Notes under the pieces: model-generated
Databases searched by the model: none
The model's input: only the letters and a program-made list of their open reading frames with translations
Told to the model about the DNA's origin: nothing
Shown here: one piece after another, positions 1 to 10,199 of the stretch
Position numbering within the stretch: the stretch's first letter is position 1
How the letters are laid out: each line of letters starts with the position of its first letter
Translations under genes and position numbers: made by a program
Origin: Welwitschia mirabilis
Taxonomy: Eukaryota; Gnetophyta; Gnetopsida; Welwitschiales
Direction: 5' to 3'
NCBI GenBank assembly: GCA_051453625.1
Contig: JBOZIK010000001.1
Coordinates: 267,207,376 to 267,229,031 of the forward strand
DNA: 21,656 nt

Positions 1-1229
1 TAGTATTTACAACTCCAAAATATTAAAAATAAAAATTACAAATTTATTTAAGTAAGAAAATAACTCTTTTTTGAAAACTTTTAAAGAAAGCATTAAGGTT
101 CTAAAAAGATAAGAAAATACTATAATGACTTTAAAATAACTAAGTGAATTACAAAAGAAAATAAAAAGAATGAATAGAAGGTAACATAAACAAAATATAA
201 CTAACTTATTTAAAACTTTAACCTAGCAGACTCCTAAGAAAGAAATCATAACATCACTTGATTTAAAAATTCATGACTTGATGTATAAAAAATTCCATTC
301 AATAAGGTAGTGGTTATTATAATGATAAAAATGAAATTCTTTAAAGAATGAATGATCAGACCAAAGAATTATACCAAAACAAACTCACCTGCCAACATCT
401 CAAAACAAACATTTGAATCTGAAGAAATGATATGATCATGTGGAAAAACTAAAAGTCTANNNNNNNNNNNATGCCTCTGATGACACCAAGAACACACTGA
501 TCCCTTAGTTTCTAAGTTTTTATTATTTTATTATCCATGATGAGGGACGTGCAACCACAGTTAGAGAAGTAAGGACCTATGAAGCATGGCCAACTGATCT
601 TATAGTGGAGTTCCCATAGGTCCCATAGAAACTACTAAAGGCTTCTTTAAGAAATATTTATCACAGTGTACTTGTGGTAGGACATTATGATGATCATGTT
701 TTTGAAATATCTCAAATATAAAACATCATGGTCTTATTTTANNNNNNNNNNNNNNNNNNNNNNNNNNNNNNNNNNNNNNNNNNNNNNNNNNNNNNNNNNN
801 NNNNNNNNNNNNNNNNNNNNNNNNNNNNNNNNNNNNNNNNNGATGATCATGTTTTTGAAATATCTCAAATATAAAACATCATGGTCTTATTTTACTTTTT
901 TTAATTTTTTTTTTATTTTTAAATTTTAACATAAAAACATTTAACATGATCAAACACTCCAAAATACAAAGTTAACATCATAAGATGAAATAAGAAAAGA
1001 ACACCCTTAAATAATATAAGACCTTTTCACCATTGAGAAAAACATTAAAAATAAAGCATCTTCCTTTAAAATAAACTTCATAGATATGTGAATCATGTAA
1101 ATAAATATATAAATCATGTTTGAAAGATGATCAAGTAATGTCATAATAACCTTCAAAAAAAAAAGCTAAGAGAAAATTTAGAGGGTTGCTCATATATTTT
1201 TAGCCTTCACTTATTAACTTTCTAAAATT
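1..1229. other. AT-rich sequence without recognisable genes
   Basis: No convincing reading frame, RNA gene or element end was found here. A short stretch at about 470-680 is less AT-rich than its surroundings and might be the remnant of another element, but no domain is readable in any frame. An 11-base N run lies at 460-470 and a 100-base N run at 742-841. The left leader copy of element C begins at about 1230, so this region could hold the decayed continuation of that copy, but gag was not recognised. Confidence 0.5.
689..894. repeat. Gap with duplicated flanks (53 bp)
   Basis: The 53 bases before the 100-N gap (689-741) are repeated without change immediately after it (842-894). A gap of fixed length between identical ends is best explained as two overlapping contig ends that were not merged. 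Any protein drawn across this junction is an artefact. Confidence 0.85.
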
Positions 1230-1818
1230 CTTAAGTGATCAGGTTATAAATCTTAACAGAGCCAACGAAATGTATTTTCTCAAAATAATAGAAAACCAAA
1301 ATTAAAAATGACTGATAGTCATTCTTCTCATCATCCAAACAATAGATAGAATGATAAAGACAGAAGGAAAAAAATAGAAAGTGGAAATATACTAGAAAAA
1401 TAAAATCAGGAGACAATCATCCTAAATTTCATGGGGACGACAGAAGGAATGACACACATAAAAAGCAGGAAAAACCAAAATAGAACCATAATTGAAATAG
1501 AAAGTAGAAAGTATAGAAAACAGGATTGTCATCCACTAATCATCCAAACATCAAAGAAGATGACAGAATTAAATTTATTTTAAAAAAATTGCAATCCAAA
1601 AATAAAACTAAAAGTAAAAATGGCATACTATCGTCCTCTTATGTCATGGGGACAACAGAGGGGATGACCATAAATTTTTATAGAAAATTGAAACTGAAAA
1701 ATTACACATAGAAAACCTGCAACTCCTAATAAAATACAACATCATATAGAAAAATAACCGAATAGAGGTCCGATATACTTACCTAAATGATGACAACCCT
1801 TTTACTCCTTAATAGCCT
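1230..1818 (-). mobile_element. Element C leader, left copy
   Basis: This stretch is related to 5930-6896, the leader between the primer-binding site and gag in the right-hand copy of element C. Both have the same order of blocks: AT-rich spacers alternating with modules around TCATCC...GGGGACGACAGAGG. Module cores fall near 1310, 1407, 1527 and 1630, roughly 100-115 bp apart. It is read on the minus strand because the primer-binding site lies to its right. No gag follows to the left, so this copy appears truncated at about 1230. Confidence 0.65.
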
Positions 1819-1836
1819 TCCTTGACAATGATGCCA
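1819..1836 (-). other. Primer-binding site, Athila/Tat type (decayed)
   Basis: Read on the plus strand this is TCCTTGACAATGATGCCA. Its complement corresponds to the known Athila/Tat primer-binding site TGGCGCCGTTGCCGGGGA. By hand 12 of 18 positions match, and all six differences are C to T or G to A changes. An LTR-like start follows a few bases to the right, as expected for a minus-strand element. Confidence 0.65.
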
Positions 1837-1840
1837 AAAT

Positions 1841-1947
1841 ATTGCAGTGTGTATCTATAACCAAAACAGATATCTTACACACTACATCACACTAGTATGA
1901 GTGGGAGTAACCCAAAATGTCGTATTCACATTAAAATATATGAGATG
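1841..1947 (-). mobile_element. LTR fragment of element C, left copy (U5 side)
   Basis: The sequence right of the primer-binding site matches 7155-7290 in stretches, including a GTGTGTA block, a GATATCTTACACA block, an AGT(A/G)GGAGT block and an AATGTCGTATT block. It is the transcript-proximal (R/U5) end of the same LTR family on the minus strand, cut off by the N run that starts at 1948. Its expected TG edge has become TA at 1841. Confidence 0.6.
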
Positions 1948-2047
1948 NNNNNNNNNNNNNNNNNNNNNNNNNNNNNNNNNNNNNNNNNNNNNNNNNNNNN
2001 NNNNNNNNNNNNNNNNNNNNNNNNNNNNNNNNNNNNNNNNNNNNNNN
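1948..2047. other. Assembly gap (100 N)
   Basis: One hundred N, probably a placeholder of unknown true size. Unlike most gaps in this window its two edges do not overlap: the left edge is LTR sequence and the right edge is leader sequence. Confidence 0.9.
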
Positions 2048-2125
2048 AAAAATAAAATCAGGAAATAATCATCCTAAATTTCATGGGGATGACAAAAGGA
2101 ATGACACACACAAAAGCTAAAACAA
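2048..2125 (-). mobile_element. Third partial copy of element C leader module
   Basis: About 70 bp closely match 1395-1465, including the TCATCCTAAATTTCATGGGGA core, and then the two diverge. It is a separate fragment of the hairpin-bearing leader repeat and lies directly after an N run, so its relation to the left copy cannot be decided from the sequence. Confidence 0.6.
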
Positions 2126-2650
2126 AAAGCTGAAAATAAAATCATAGTCAAAATCAAAAGAATAAAAAATAAAGCACCAACACAGAAAATTTTATTTAAA
2201 TCCTAAGATCTAATCAAAATTTTTATTAAGAAGAAAGAAAAAAAGAAATAATCTATTTATATAGTCTAAAGATATTGCATGTTTTTAGAGAAATAAAATC
2301 TAAACCAAATATTTACCAATTGATATAACATAAAAGGTATATAATTATTTTCAATTAAAATCAATTGGAAAAAGAGAGGGATAGTAGATAAAACTATATG
2401 TGACTTCATGAAAGCATGAATTTTCAAATATAAAGGGGATATTAATGGTAAGTATGGTAAAATATATTTATTTATTATAAGAGTTTTATTTTAACCATGA
2501 TAAAAAAAAATGTTCTCCACTAAAAATATTTTTATATTTCAATTCAAACTATGGTTTTCAATTTCTATGTCATGTAGTAAACAATTTCCTCAAGGTGTAA
2601 GTTTTTATTTAATAGTCAGACTTTCTTGCAATCTAAAGGTTTTATTTCTT
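2126..2650. other. AT-rich stretch, no recognisable domain
   Basis: This lies where the minus-strand element should continue from protease into reverse transcriptase. Scanning the frames by eye gave no YxDD box or other polymerase motif. It is either deleted pol, pol decayed past recognition, or unrelated sequence joined by a deletion. Confidence 0.4.
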
Positions 2651-3234
2651 CTTTATTTTTAAGTTGAATGTGTCAAAGGCTTCTAAATTTTTAATTTAAA
2701 TTGGGTCATCATAAAGTATAGGCTCATGTAATATTGACTCTTTTTCTTTAAGGGCATTATGTTGAATAAATAAAGTTGGTTTGATATTATCTTCTAAGTC
2801 CATTTCATCGTCAACTAAGTCTTTTTAAGCTGCATCAAAAACTCTAGTTCTAAACATTTTGTTTTCAAAATAACACTTCATCATCATAGTTCTTGTGTCA
2901 ATAATGTAGTGGGCTATTGCACAGAAGGATCGTCCTATAAGTGATAAGCATCCTTCATTATGTTTATCTTTTATAACAATTGCATCTTTTGGATAGTAGG
3001 CCTCTTAAATTTGGATCATCCAATATTTGATTATTCCTAAGAGTTTCTTAACTAAAGTGTCCACTAACTCTAAGACAATCTGAGTAGGCTTTAATCTATC
3101 CTTCAAATCAAGTCTTTTGCAAATGTAAAGTGGCATGATATTAATAATCACTCTAATGTTAATTAAGGCTCTCCTAATCTTTTTGTTTTCCTCTAATATG
3201 ACATTTACCATTACTACCCCTGGATCTTAAAATC
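2650..3234 (-). pseudogene. Broken Ty3/Gypsy aspartic protease (Athila/Tat-like)
   Basis: Retropepsin cleaves the Gag-Pol polyprotein of LTR retrotransposons. The minus strand has an open segment (3211-3005) with the spaced pattern ALxxxxxxxNxMP, then LKPTxxxLELVD and LLGII, matching the family pattern ALCDLGASxNLMP...LKPTxxxLQLAD...GIIEDVLV. Further on, after a stop, the IGRSF...HYIIDT segment (about 2890-2955) matches the family's LGRPFLATxxALIDV block and is followed by an FDAA tail. The catalytic Asp-Leu-Gly triplet reads Asn-Ile-Arg, so the enzyme cannot be active. Stops interrupt the frame on both sides. Gag lies upstream in the same orientation; no polymerase follows. Confidence 0.75.
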
Positions 3235-3252
3235 NNNNNNNNNNNNNNNNNN
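3235..3252. other. Assembly gap (18 N)
   Basis: Eighteen N just upstream (minus strand) of the protease remnant. No overlap between its edges was seen. Confidence 0.9.
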
Positions 3253-3298
3253 CTAAATTTTTGAGGAATTGTGCTAGAAAGAATTTCCTAGTAATAAC

Positions 3299-3772
3299 CT
3301 ATTTTTATTTTCTTATTATCAAGTCTTTCCATAGTTTTGATTACCCTAGATTTTATTGTAAAAGTTTTCAAAAGGGTAAGTTTATGTTTACATTTTTCAT
3401 CAAGCCTTTAAAATGTTCATTGAAATTTAAATTATTGTTAACCTTATTAAGCTAAGGAGTAACTGAATGCTTTTGTGAAGTATTTNNNNNNNNNNNNNNN
3501 NNNNNNNNNNNNNNNNNNNNNNNNNNNNNNNNNNNNNNNNNNNNNNNNNNNNNNNNNNNNNNNNNNNNNNNNNNNNNNNNNNNNNCTATTTTTATTTTCT
3601 TATTATCAAGTCTTTTCATAGTTTTGAGTACCCTATATTTTATTGTAAAAGTTTTCAAAAGGGTAAGTTTATGCTTACATTTTTTATCAAGCCTTTAAAA
3701 TGTTCATTGAAATTTAAATTATTGTTAAACTTATTAAGCTAAGGAGTAACTGATTGCTTTTGTAAAGTATTT
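3299..3772. repeat. Gap with duplicated flanks (187 bp)
   Basis: Bases 3299-3485 recur at 3586-3772 across a 100-N gap, with only a handful of substitutions and no length change. It covers the spacer between gag and protease of element C. The duplicate is most likely an overlapping contig end or the other haplotype. Confidence 0.8.
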
Positions 3773-4290
3773 TTCTTTTTATTTTTATCAAGAGAAGAAA
3801 AGTTATAATTTTCTAATATTTTAATGTCCTATTATTATTTATCATCTTGAATGTTATTTCAGGATATTAATGCTTCACATGGAGGAGGATTTATTTCTTG
3901 TTCACTTCTTTTCACAACCTTATAGTCTTTTTTTTTTATTTCATTGGGGTTTGATAAAGGTTATGTAGCTAATGTTCCTTAAGGTCTTTGATTTGCCAAC
4001 ATTGTTTGTTGAAGGACATTTACCAAGTTATCAAGTTTGGCATTTGCTTTTTCATGTGTTTTTTTAATTTCATCCAAAATGTTTGAGAATGGATCATTGG
4101 GATCTTGAAAGTTTGATGAACTTAGTTGAAAATTTGAACTTTCGAATTGATTCTTGAAAGGTTAACAATTATTTTGAAAATGTATATTCAACCTAGGTTA
4201 TGACTAATTTTGATTTCTAAATCTTAAAAATGTTTAATTAAAAACACAAACTTCTTTACATATTCTCTCCTTATATGTTGGTAATAGAGG

Positions 4291-4332
4291 ACATTTTTTA
4301 GTTATGTTGTAATTATCCTCGCATAAGTTACA
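4291..4332 (-). other. Zinc knuckle of element C gag, His lost
   Basis: The minus-strand frame reads CNLCEDNYNITKKCP, fitting the C-x2-C-x3-H-x5-C nucleic-acid-binding knuckle of Athila/Tat gag except that the zinc-binding His is Tyr (TAC codon, one C to T change from CAC). It lies in a 61-residue open segment at 4234-4419 that continues with LLPTYKER, a common follow-on to the knuckle in these elements. Confidence 0.7.
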
Positions 4333-4435
4333 AGTTGGCACAACATTTTTCTTAGTTGTTAATTTTGCATTTAAAATCATTTTAGTGTATTTATTCAAGG
4401 TTGTTGTAAAGTTTCTCATTAGATTTGTAGGATTA

Positions 4436-5430
4436 TAATATACCTCCTTTACTTGGTTAACTTCTTCTGCATCTTTAATGAGTTATCCTACAGTTTGGTT
4501 TTTTTTAGATGTTGACCAAGTTTGAGTAACCTCCACAAGTTTTTCTAATTTTATCTAGGCATTTTCTAATGTGAGATTCATAATATTTCCACTACAAGAG
4601 AAGTTTACAAGTTGTTTTGTATGGGGATTTAATCCATATAAAAGTAGTTAACAAGTTCTTCTCATGAAAGAGCATCTATTAAATTTGAGTATAAGGCAAT
4701 GAAGAAAAATTCGTATGTAGAAGCATAGTCTTTATTTGGTGGTTGTTCAAAGTTTGTTACTTCCTTTTCCCTTTTTATAATAGTTTCTTCATTCATGAAT
4801 ATTTTAATAAAGGTATCCTAGACTTAATCTCAATTTTTAAACTTTTGTGGAGTATACTTTTTAGCTAAAGTTTAGCTCTTCCNNNNNNNNNNNNNNNNNN
4901 NNNNNNNNNNNNNNNNNNNNNNNNNNNNNNNNNNNNNNNNNNNNNNNNNNNNNNNNNNNNNNNNNNNNNNNNNNNNNNNNNNTAATATACCTCCTTTACT
5001 TGATTAACTTCTTTTAAATATTTAATTAGTTAGCCTGCAGTTTGGTTTTTTTTAGATGTTGACCAAGTTTGAGTAACATCCACAAGTTTTTCTAATTTTA
5101 TCTAGGCATTTTCTAATGTGAGATTCATAAGGTTTCCACTACAAGAGAAGTTTATAAGTTGTTTTGTATGGGGATTTAATCCATATAAAAGTAGTTAACA
5201 AGTTCTTCTCATGAAATAGCATCTATTAAATTTGAGTATAAGGCAATGAAGAAACATTCATATGTAGAAGCATAGTCTTTATTTGGTGGTTATTGAAAGT
5301 TTGTTACTTTCTTTTTCCTTTTTCTAATAGTTTCTTCATTCATGAATCTTTTAATAAAGGTATCCTAGACTTGATCCTAATTTTTTAAACTTTTGTGGAG
5401 TATAGTTTTTAGCCAAAGTTTAGCTCTTCC
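4436..5430. repeat. Gap with duplicated flanks (about 448 bp)
   Basis: Bases 4436-4882 recur at 4983-5430, the longest flank duplication in the window. The copies differ by a modest number of substitutions and one base in length. Both carry the same minus-strand gag segment, so the gag is artificially lengthened by this amount. Overlapping ends or the two haplotypes explain it better than a true duplication ending exactly at the N run. Confidence 0.8.
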
Positions 5431-5824
5431 TTTTAATCTCATGAGAAAGATAACCATGTATGTTCTATCACTAATATTTTTTTATTTCCATTCTCCAAGA
5501 TAATAATTAATTATTCTATATCTACAATATGTTGAAAGGGGTCCTCATCATATTCATCACTAAAAGTTGTATAGAAATTTAAGTTTTTAAGCTTAACATC
5601 ATCTCCTAGGGGTAGATCAAGAGGGATTTAAATTTCTCATTTCTTATTTAATAGTAATTCCCTTATGATAAGGTTTTCATTAGGATTAGAGGTAGAAAAT
5701 CTGATGACTTGTTTTTGTTTTTATATGGCACTCAATATTGTATATTGATTTTATTCTTCTACAAAATTTTATTTAATGGGATTTGATTCAGAAAAAATAA
5801 ATTTAGAAGGAAGATTATATGCAC

Positions 5825-5929
5825 CTAGAGATTATTTTCTAATTTGATTTCTAAGTTTACTAGTCTTTCTTTAATATTATTTTCTATCAATAGCCTTTCT
5901 CTTTGATATTTCTTTTCTAAGTTAATCAT
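5825..5929 (-). other. Short charged open frame before gag, possible gag start
   Basis: A 34-codon frame starts at an ATG at 5927-5929 and encodes a charged, probably helical peptide rich in Lys, Glu and Leu (begins MINLEKKYQRERL). It lies between the leader and gag of element C. It could be the N-terminus of Gag cut off by a stop, or a chance frame in AT-rich DNA. No known domain was recognised. Confidence 0.25.
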
Positions 5930-6454
5930 ATTATAGGATCCTGCAAACAAAAAAAAATAAAAAACAAGATAAAAAAATAATAGACTATACTCCTGACTAT
6001 TATGAGGATGACAGAAGGGAAAATAGACACAGAGAGAAAAAAATAAAAACTTAACAGAGTAGAAAGCCAAAAAATAGAAAAACATAGGCTCTCATCCTCT
6101 TGGTCATCCAAATGATAAAGGNNNNNNNNNNNNNNNNNNNNNNNNNNNNNNNNNNNNNNNNNNNNNNNNNNNNNNNNNNNNNNNNNNNNNNNNNNNNNNN
6201 NNNNNNNNNNNNNNNNNNNNNAATAGCCTTTCTCTTTGATATCTCTTTTCTAAGTTAATCATATCATAGAATCCTACAAATAAAAAATAATAAAAAACAA
6301 GATAAAAAATAATAGCCTATACTCCAGACTATTATGAGGATGACAAAAGGGAAAATAGACACAAAGAGAAAAAAAATAAAAAAGTAACAGAGTCGAAAGC
6401 CAAAAAATAGAAAAACATAGGCTATCATCCTCTTGGTCATCCAAATGATAAAGG
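5889..6454. repeat. Gap with duplicated flanks (233 bp)
   Basis: Bases 5889-6121 recur at 6222-6454 with equal length and scattered substitutions on either side of a 100-N gap. It covers the gag-proximal part of the C leader. Confidence 0.8.
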
Positions 6455-6896
6455 AGATGATAGAGACTAATTTTATTATAGGAAACTGAAATCCAAAAAT
6501 AAAAAAATGAAAACTTAAATCATAGACTATTATCTTAACTGTCATNNNNNNNNNNNNNNNNNNNNNNNNNNNNNNNNNNNNNNNNNNNNNNNNNNNNNNN
6601 NNNNNNNNNNNNNNNNNNNNNNNNNNNNNNNNNNNNNNNNNNNNNTTATTATAGGAAACTGAAATCCAAAAATAAAAAATGAAAACTTAAATCATAGACT
6701 ATTATCTTAACTATCATGTGGACAACAGAGGAAACAACAGTTGTTTTAAAACTGAAACTAAAACTAAAAAACTACAAACAAAAAATAAAAACCTATAGTT
6801 TCTAATTAAAATATAATGTTGTTATGGATAAATAACTAAATGAAAATCTAAATCACTCACCCAAATAATGAAAATTCGCATACTCCTTAGTAGCCT
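5990..6896 (-). mobile_element. Element C leader with hairpin-bearing repeats, right copy
   Basis: This is the non-coding leader between the primer-binding site and gag on the minus strand. It contains recurring modules with inverted TCATCC / GGATGA-type arms, near 6325, 6420 and 6527 in the gap-free reading, roughly 95-110 bp apart. The same modules occur in the left copy (1310-1680). Spacers are rich in AAAATAAAA runs. Two gaps (6122-6221 and 6546-6645) with repeated flanks inflate its length. Confidence 0.6.
6473..6717. repeat. Gap with duplicated flanks (73 bp)
   Basis: Bases 6473-6545 recur at 6646-6717 with one base less in an A run and a single obvious substitution. This again marks unmerged overlapping ends. 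Confidence 0.85.
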
Positions 6897-7197
6897 TTCT
6901 TGGCAACAATACTAATTTGTTGTGGTGTGTATTTTTTCAAGCATTTATACTCAAAAGAATTCNNNNNNNNNNNNNNNNNNNNNNNNNNNNNNNNNNNNNN
7001 NNNNNNNNNNNNNNNNNNNNNNNNNNNNNNNNNNNNNNNNNNNNNNNNNNNNNNNNNNNNNNGGATAAGTAACTGAATGAAAATCTAAATCACTTACCCA
7101 AATAATGAAAATTCGCATTCTCCTTAGTAGCCTTCCTTGGCAACAATACTAATTTGTTGGTGTGTATTTTTTTAAGCATTTATACTCAAAAGGATTC
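6826..7197. repeat. Gap with duplicated flanks (about 137 bp)
   Basis: Bases 6826-6962 recur at 7063-7197 with a few substitutions and small length changes. The overlap includes the primer-binding site, so the element shows that site twice (6897-6914 and 7134-7151) although it probably has one. Confidence 0.8.
7134..7151 (-). other. Primer-binding site, Athila/Tat type (decayed)
   Basis: The plus strand reads TCCTTGGCAACAATACTA against TCCCCGGCAACGGCGCCA, the complement of the Athila/Tat primer-binding site. Eleven of 18 positions match and all seven differences are C to T or G to A. An LTR edge beginning TG follows at 7155. A near-identical copy at 6897-6914 is the gap-flank duplicate. Confidence 0.65.
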
Positions 7198-8020
7198 TGT
7201 CATTTCATAAATAAAATAGATATCTTACACAATATAATACCTTAGTATAGTTGGGAGTGAATCTGAATGTCGTATTTTTTCTGAAGACTATGAGATAAGA
7301 CTAAGATTGCTTTTCACAAAGAATAATATAACCTAACTTAAAGAATGATGCAGAAAATAAAGGATGTAATACAAATAAAAAATGCAACTAACTAAGTGCA
7401 ATGCAAAACAAAACTAAACTACTACCTTTCAGCCTTAACAAAGGCTACCCTTAATGATCTATATCATTAATAAAATTGTTACTAGATTAAGGGCAACATA
7501 AACCATAAGGAACATCCAGTAAATGTAATATTCAAACATGAAAATAGAGTTTATATTAAGAAGTAACAACATCTAGGTTACAAAATAACCAAGCCTCAAA
7601 GGAGGATAGACAAACCTCCACTAAGGGAACATATTTTTGCAACAGTTGAAATGGATCTCTCAACCTTTGATCTCCTATCACAAGAATTTTTGGTGTAATG
7701 AAGATAGAGAGAAGAGTTGAAGGAGGAATTATTTATAGGGTTACAGACTAGAAAATAACAAATAGAAGGTATTGTAATATGTGTTCTTTTACAAATAATA
7801 AATGGATGAAATAGTCAAGGGTCAACTATCAAAGTTGGTTATAATGTCAATATCATCCTGACTATCATCTAGATAATGATCGAGATGATAACTCATTACA
7901 AAATATTACTCAGTAGGTAACTCAGCAGTGTACATCAACATCAAATGTTGTCGTCGCCCTCACTATCATGGGGACGATAAAGGGGACGATGATCTTCTTT
8001 ATCATTCAAGTTAGCATAAG
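7155..8020 (-). mobile_element. 5' LTR of element C (right boundary uncertain)
   Basis: The LTR starts on the plus strand with TGTTGGTGTGTA at 7155, next to the primer-binding site, and is transcribed right to left. Its first 140 bp match the left copy at 1841-1947. It contains a TATA box at 7730-7737 and, upstream of that in the transcriptional sense, inverted repeats at 7864-7889 and 7951-7990 like those of the leader. No second full LTR is available for comparison, so the outer edge near 8020 is only an estimate. Confidence 0.5.
7730..7737 (-). promoter_or_regulatory. TATA box of element C LTR
   Basis: The minus strand reads CCCTATAAATAA followed within 15-40 bases by a pyrimidine-rich CTCTTCTCTCTATCTTC stretch, a common arrangement of plant core promoters. 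Its position inside the LTR and its direction toward the primer-binding site fit the start of genomic RNA transcription. Confidence 0.5.
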
Positions 8021-10190
8021 CTAGCCTTTTCTATTAAAAATATTCTTCCATAGTCATGAATATTAGACTGTACATTAAATTCCTTAAATAATGCTAAGAA
8101 TTTCATATTTCTAAAATCTTCTGTTGATTCTTCAAAGTCCTCAAAATTGCACCTAAACTTGTGAAAATGTCCTACAAAATAGCTCATAAAACCTCATTAA
8201 ATAACCACAAATTGGTAGCACAACAAATATTTATTAAATAAATTTTAAAAAGTAATTCTAAATAAATAATTTTATAAAGATATCTTAAAAGGATTCTATT
8301 TACTGCCACAGTTGCTTTCTTATTCTTATCAAAATAGGAATTCTTCCATTTTCTAGTCAAGTCAATCTTTTCATCATTTTAATGGTTTGATTTTTAAGCA
8401 TATATTAAAAGATTATCAAAAATTATTTGAGACTACTATGAGATGTGATTAGAGTCAATGTTATCTATAATGTTGTTTTTAATGATGCACTATTACAAAT
8501 ATATCATTAAACTTCAATTAACACTAATGATTATTTTGGATTATATATTTATGTAGCTTTATTAATTAACATGATGGAATAATCTCTCTTACTTAGACAT
8601 ATCATTATCATCAGTCCATTATGTATTTATATATATATGAATTTAGTGAGTTTTTTCATGGCTTTATTTTAAGATGGACCAACATGCCTTCCTTCTTCAT
8701 GTGCTCTCTTAAAGTAGAGATCTTATTTAATAAATTTTAATGCAAATCTTATTATCAAGTCTTGAGATAAAAAGTATAACTTTCATGTGAACTATATTAG
8801 TTTTAAATATTATTAATCAATTCCATTATGTTTGACCTATAAGATATGCACAAACTCAAAATTTATAGTCTTTACTTAGTAGCTTCTTAGTAATTACATT
8901 CCAACACATGGGAATTTAGTCTATGTAATATTTCATATTTGAAGTACACTTTATATCAACATTTAGAATAAGAAGTAGTGATTGGATATCTAGGCTAACT
9001 AGCTTTCCATCTCTAGTGTCTTAAACGTTTATAGATTATACCTAGGATTTATCATATATGCCTCACTTCTAATACATTTTATGAATACCATTAGTTATTA
9101 GGAAGTGAATACAATGTTCTAGATAAGTGCTTAATAGTTTTTTATTCCTAAGCAAACATATTTATTTCTTACTCCTAAGGAAAAGTATTCTTATATATAC
9201 CCTTTTAAATCAAATACATAATCAATAAAATATTGAGTTAGTGCTAAATTTATTCTAGAATGGTGAAAATTGGTGTATTAACTTTGTTTTTTATATTATT
9301 ATCTTATAATAGATATATAATTCATTTAATTAATAATTATTTAAACATTTAATCATTTCATAAATTATATAATTAGAATTAATATGATTTATAAGCATAA
9401 AAACCTAGTAGGATTTTTGTTCTTTTACATGAATGTCTTTGTCATCTTTTTGAACTAATATTATGATTTCCTTCCATTTAACTCTTTCTTATATATATTT
9501 ATGTAAGATTACTACTATACAACCACACTATTTTTCTCTCACTATGTAGTTATCCTTTCCCATTGAAAAATCAAATTGAAAAATAATTCTATTAATTAAA
9601 AAATAATTGACTTATTTATTTTATTAAATAAAAGTAATAACACTTTTTGTTGGAAATAGTATGATTAATATTCTACTTCATAGATTTTAATGCATTGCTT
9701 CACATAATATTCTTTTATATTTTTAGTTAATGGTTTTTATTTATTCCCATTATATTAATATATTCATAAGAGAATTAGCTCTATTTAAAAAAATTAATGA
9801 ATGTCTTACTAAAATAAATTTGTCCAATCTTAGGAATCATTAAACATTATGATTTAGGAATATAATATTCAATGTTAATAATAGAAAATGATATGATATT
9901 AATAGAACAAGAAAATTGTTTGAACACAATAAAATACTTTATTGATGAAATTATTATAACATTTTTTTAAAAAATAAGGAGAAATAAATGACTAAAGATT
10001 AGTAGAATATTATCATGTAATTTTATACTTAGTTTTTAATTATGTAAAATAATATAATAATTATGTAAAAGATTAATGCATAAAATATGAAATAGTCATA
10101 TGTAACAAAACTTAAATAAATATCATAATAGTTATAATAGTTATAAATATCTAAAATTATAAGAAATAGAGAAAGTAAACATTATTGTTT
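8021..10190. other. AT-rich intergenic or decayed repeat sequence
   Basis: Two kilobases of very AT-rich sequence with no long open frame, no LTR pair, no primer-binding site and no RNA gene seen. A slightly more complex part at about 8640-9130 may be a remnant of an older element, but no domain could be read. Confidence 0.45.
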
Positions 10191-10199
10191 GTGATTGTA

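Larger units (their letters stand above)
3890..5640 (-). pseudogene. Broken Ty3/Gypsy gag (Athila/Tat-like)
   Basis: Gag forms the virus-like particle that packages element RNA. On the minus strand, pieces appear in family order although stops and frame changes separate them. An EDPFQH segment (about 5523-5562) resembles the N-terminal EDPxxHL motif. An FYM segment and VNFSCSG...LTLENAW (about 4550-4660, duplicated at about 5095-5210) resemble the FYNGL...AxGG...EA region. A zinc knuckle lies at 4291-4332. A C-terminal RP-stop-GTLAT...NPNE segment (about 3893-4000) resembles the RPQGTLPSNTExNPKE signature before protease. Part of the span is counted twice because of the gap at 4883-4982. The gene is clearly dead. 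Confidence 0.75.
2048..8020 (-). mobile_element. Element C: Athila/Tat-like Ty3/Gypsy remnant
   Basis: This is the overall extent of the better preserved C copy on the minus strand: LTR, primer-binding site, repeat-bearing leader, gag, protease. The order is canonical for Ty3/Gypsy elements. Polymerase and integrase domains were not recognised and the 3' LTR was not identified, so the element is internally deleted or broken at about 2050-2650. Family placement rests on the primer-binding site plus the gag C-terminal and protease signatures. Confidence 0.65.

Noticed and set aside
687-929. Plus-strand frame with an internal repeated peptide
   Set aside because: It spans the N run at 742-841 and the repeat is the false duplication of the gap flank.
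1231-1711. Two frames of 61 codons, one on each strand
   Set aside because: They fall in the non-coding leader copy of element C and have no domain or counterpart conserved in the right copy.
3261-3455. Plus-strand frame of 64 codons
   Set aside because: It is antisense to the gag-protease spacer of element C, is Phe-rich by composition, and is not intact in the duplicate flank.
5926-6545. Minus-strand frames rich in Phe, Leu and Ile resembling membrane proteins
   Set aside because: They lie in the A-rich leader of element C, whose complement is T-rich and translates as Phe/Leu/Ile by composition; the same peptide recurs only because the gap flank is duplicated.
8640-9130. Possible remnant of a coding region, judged by slightly higher complexity
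   Set aside because: No frame longer than a few tens of codons and no recognisable motif on either strand.
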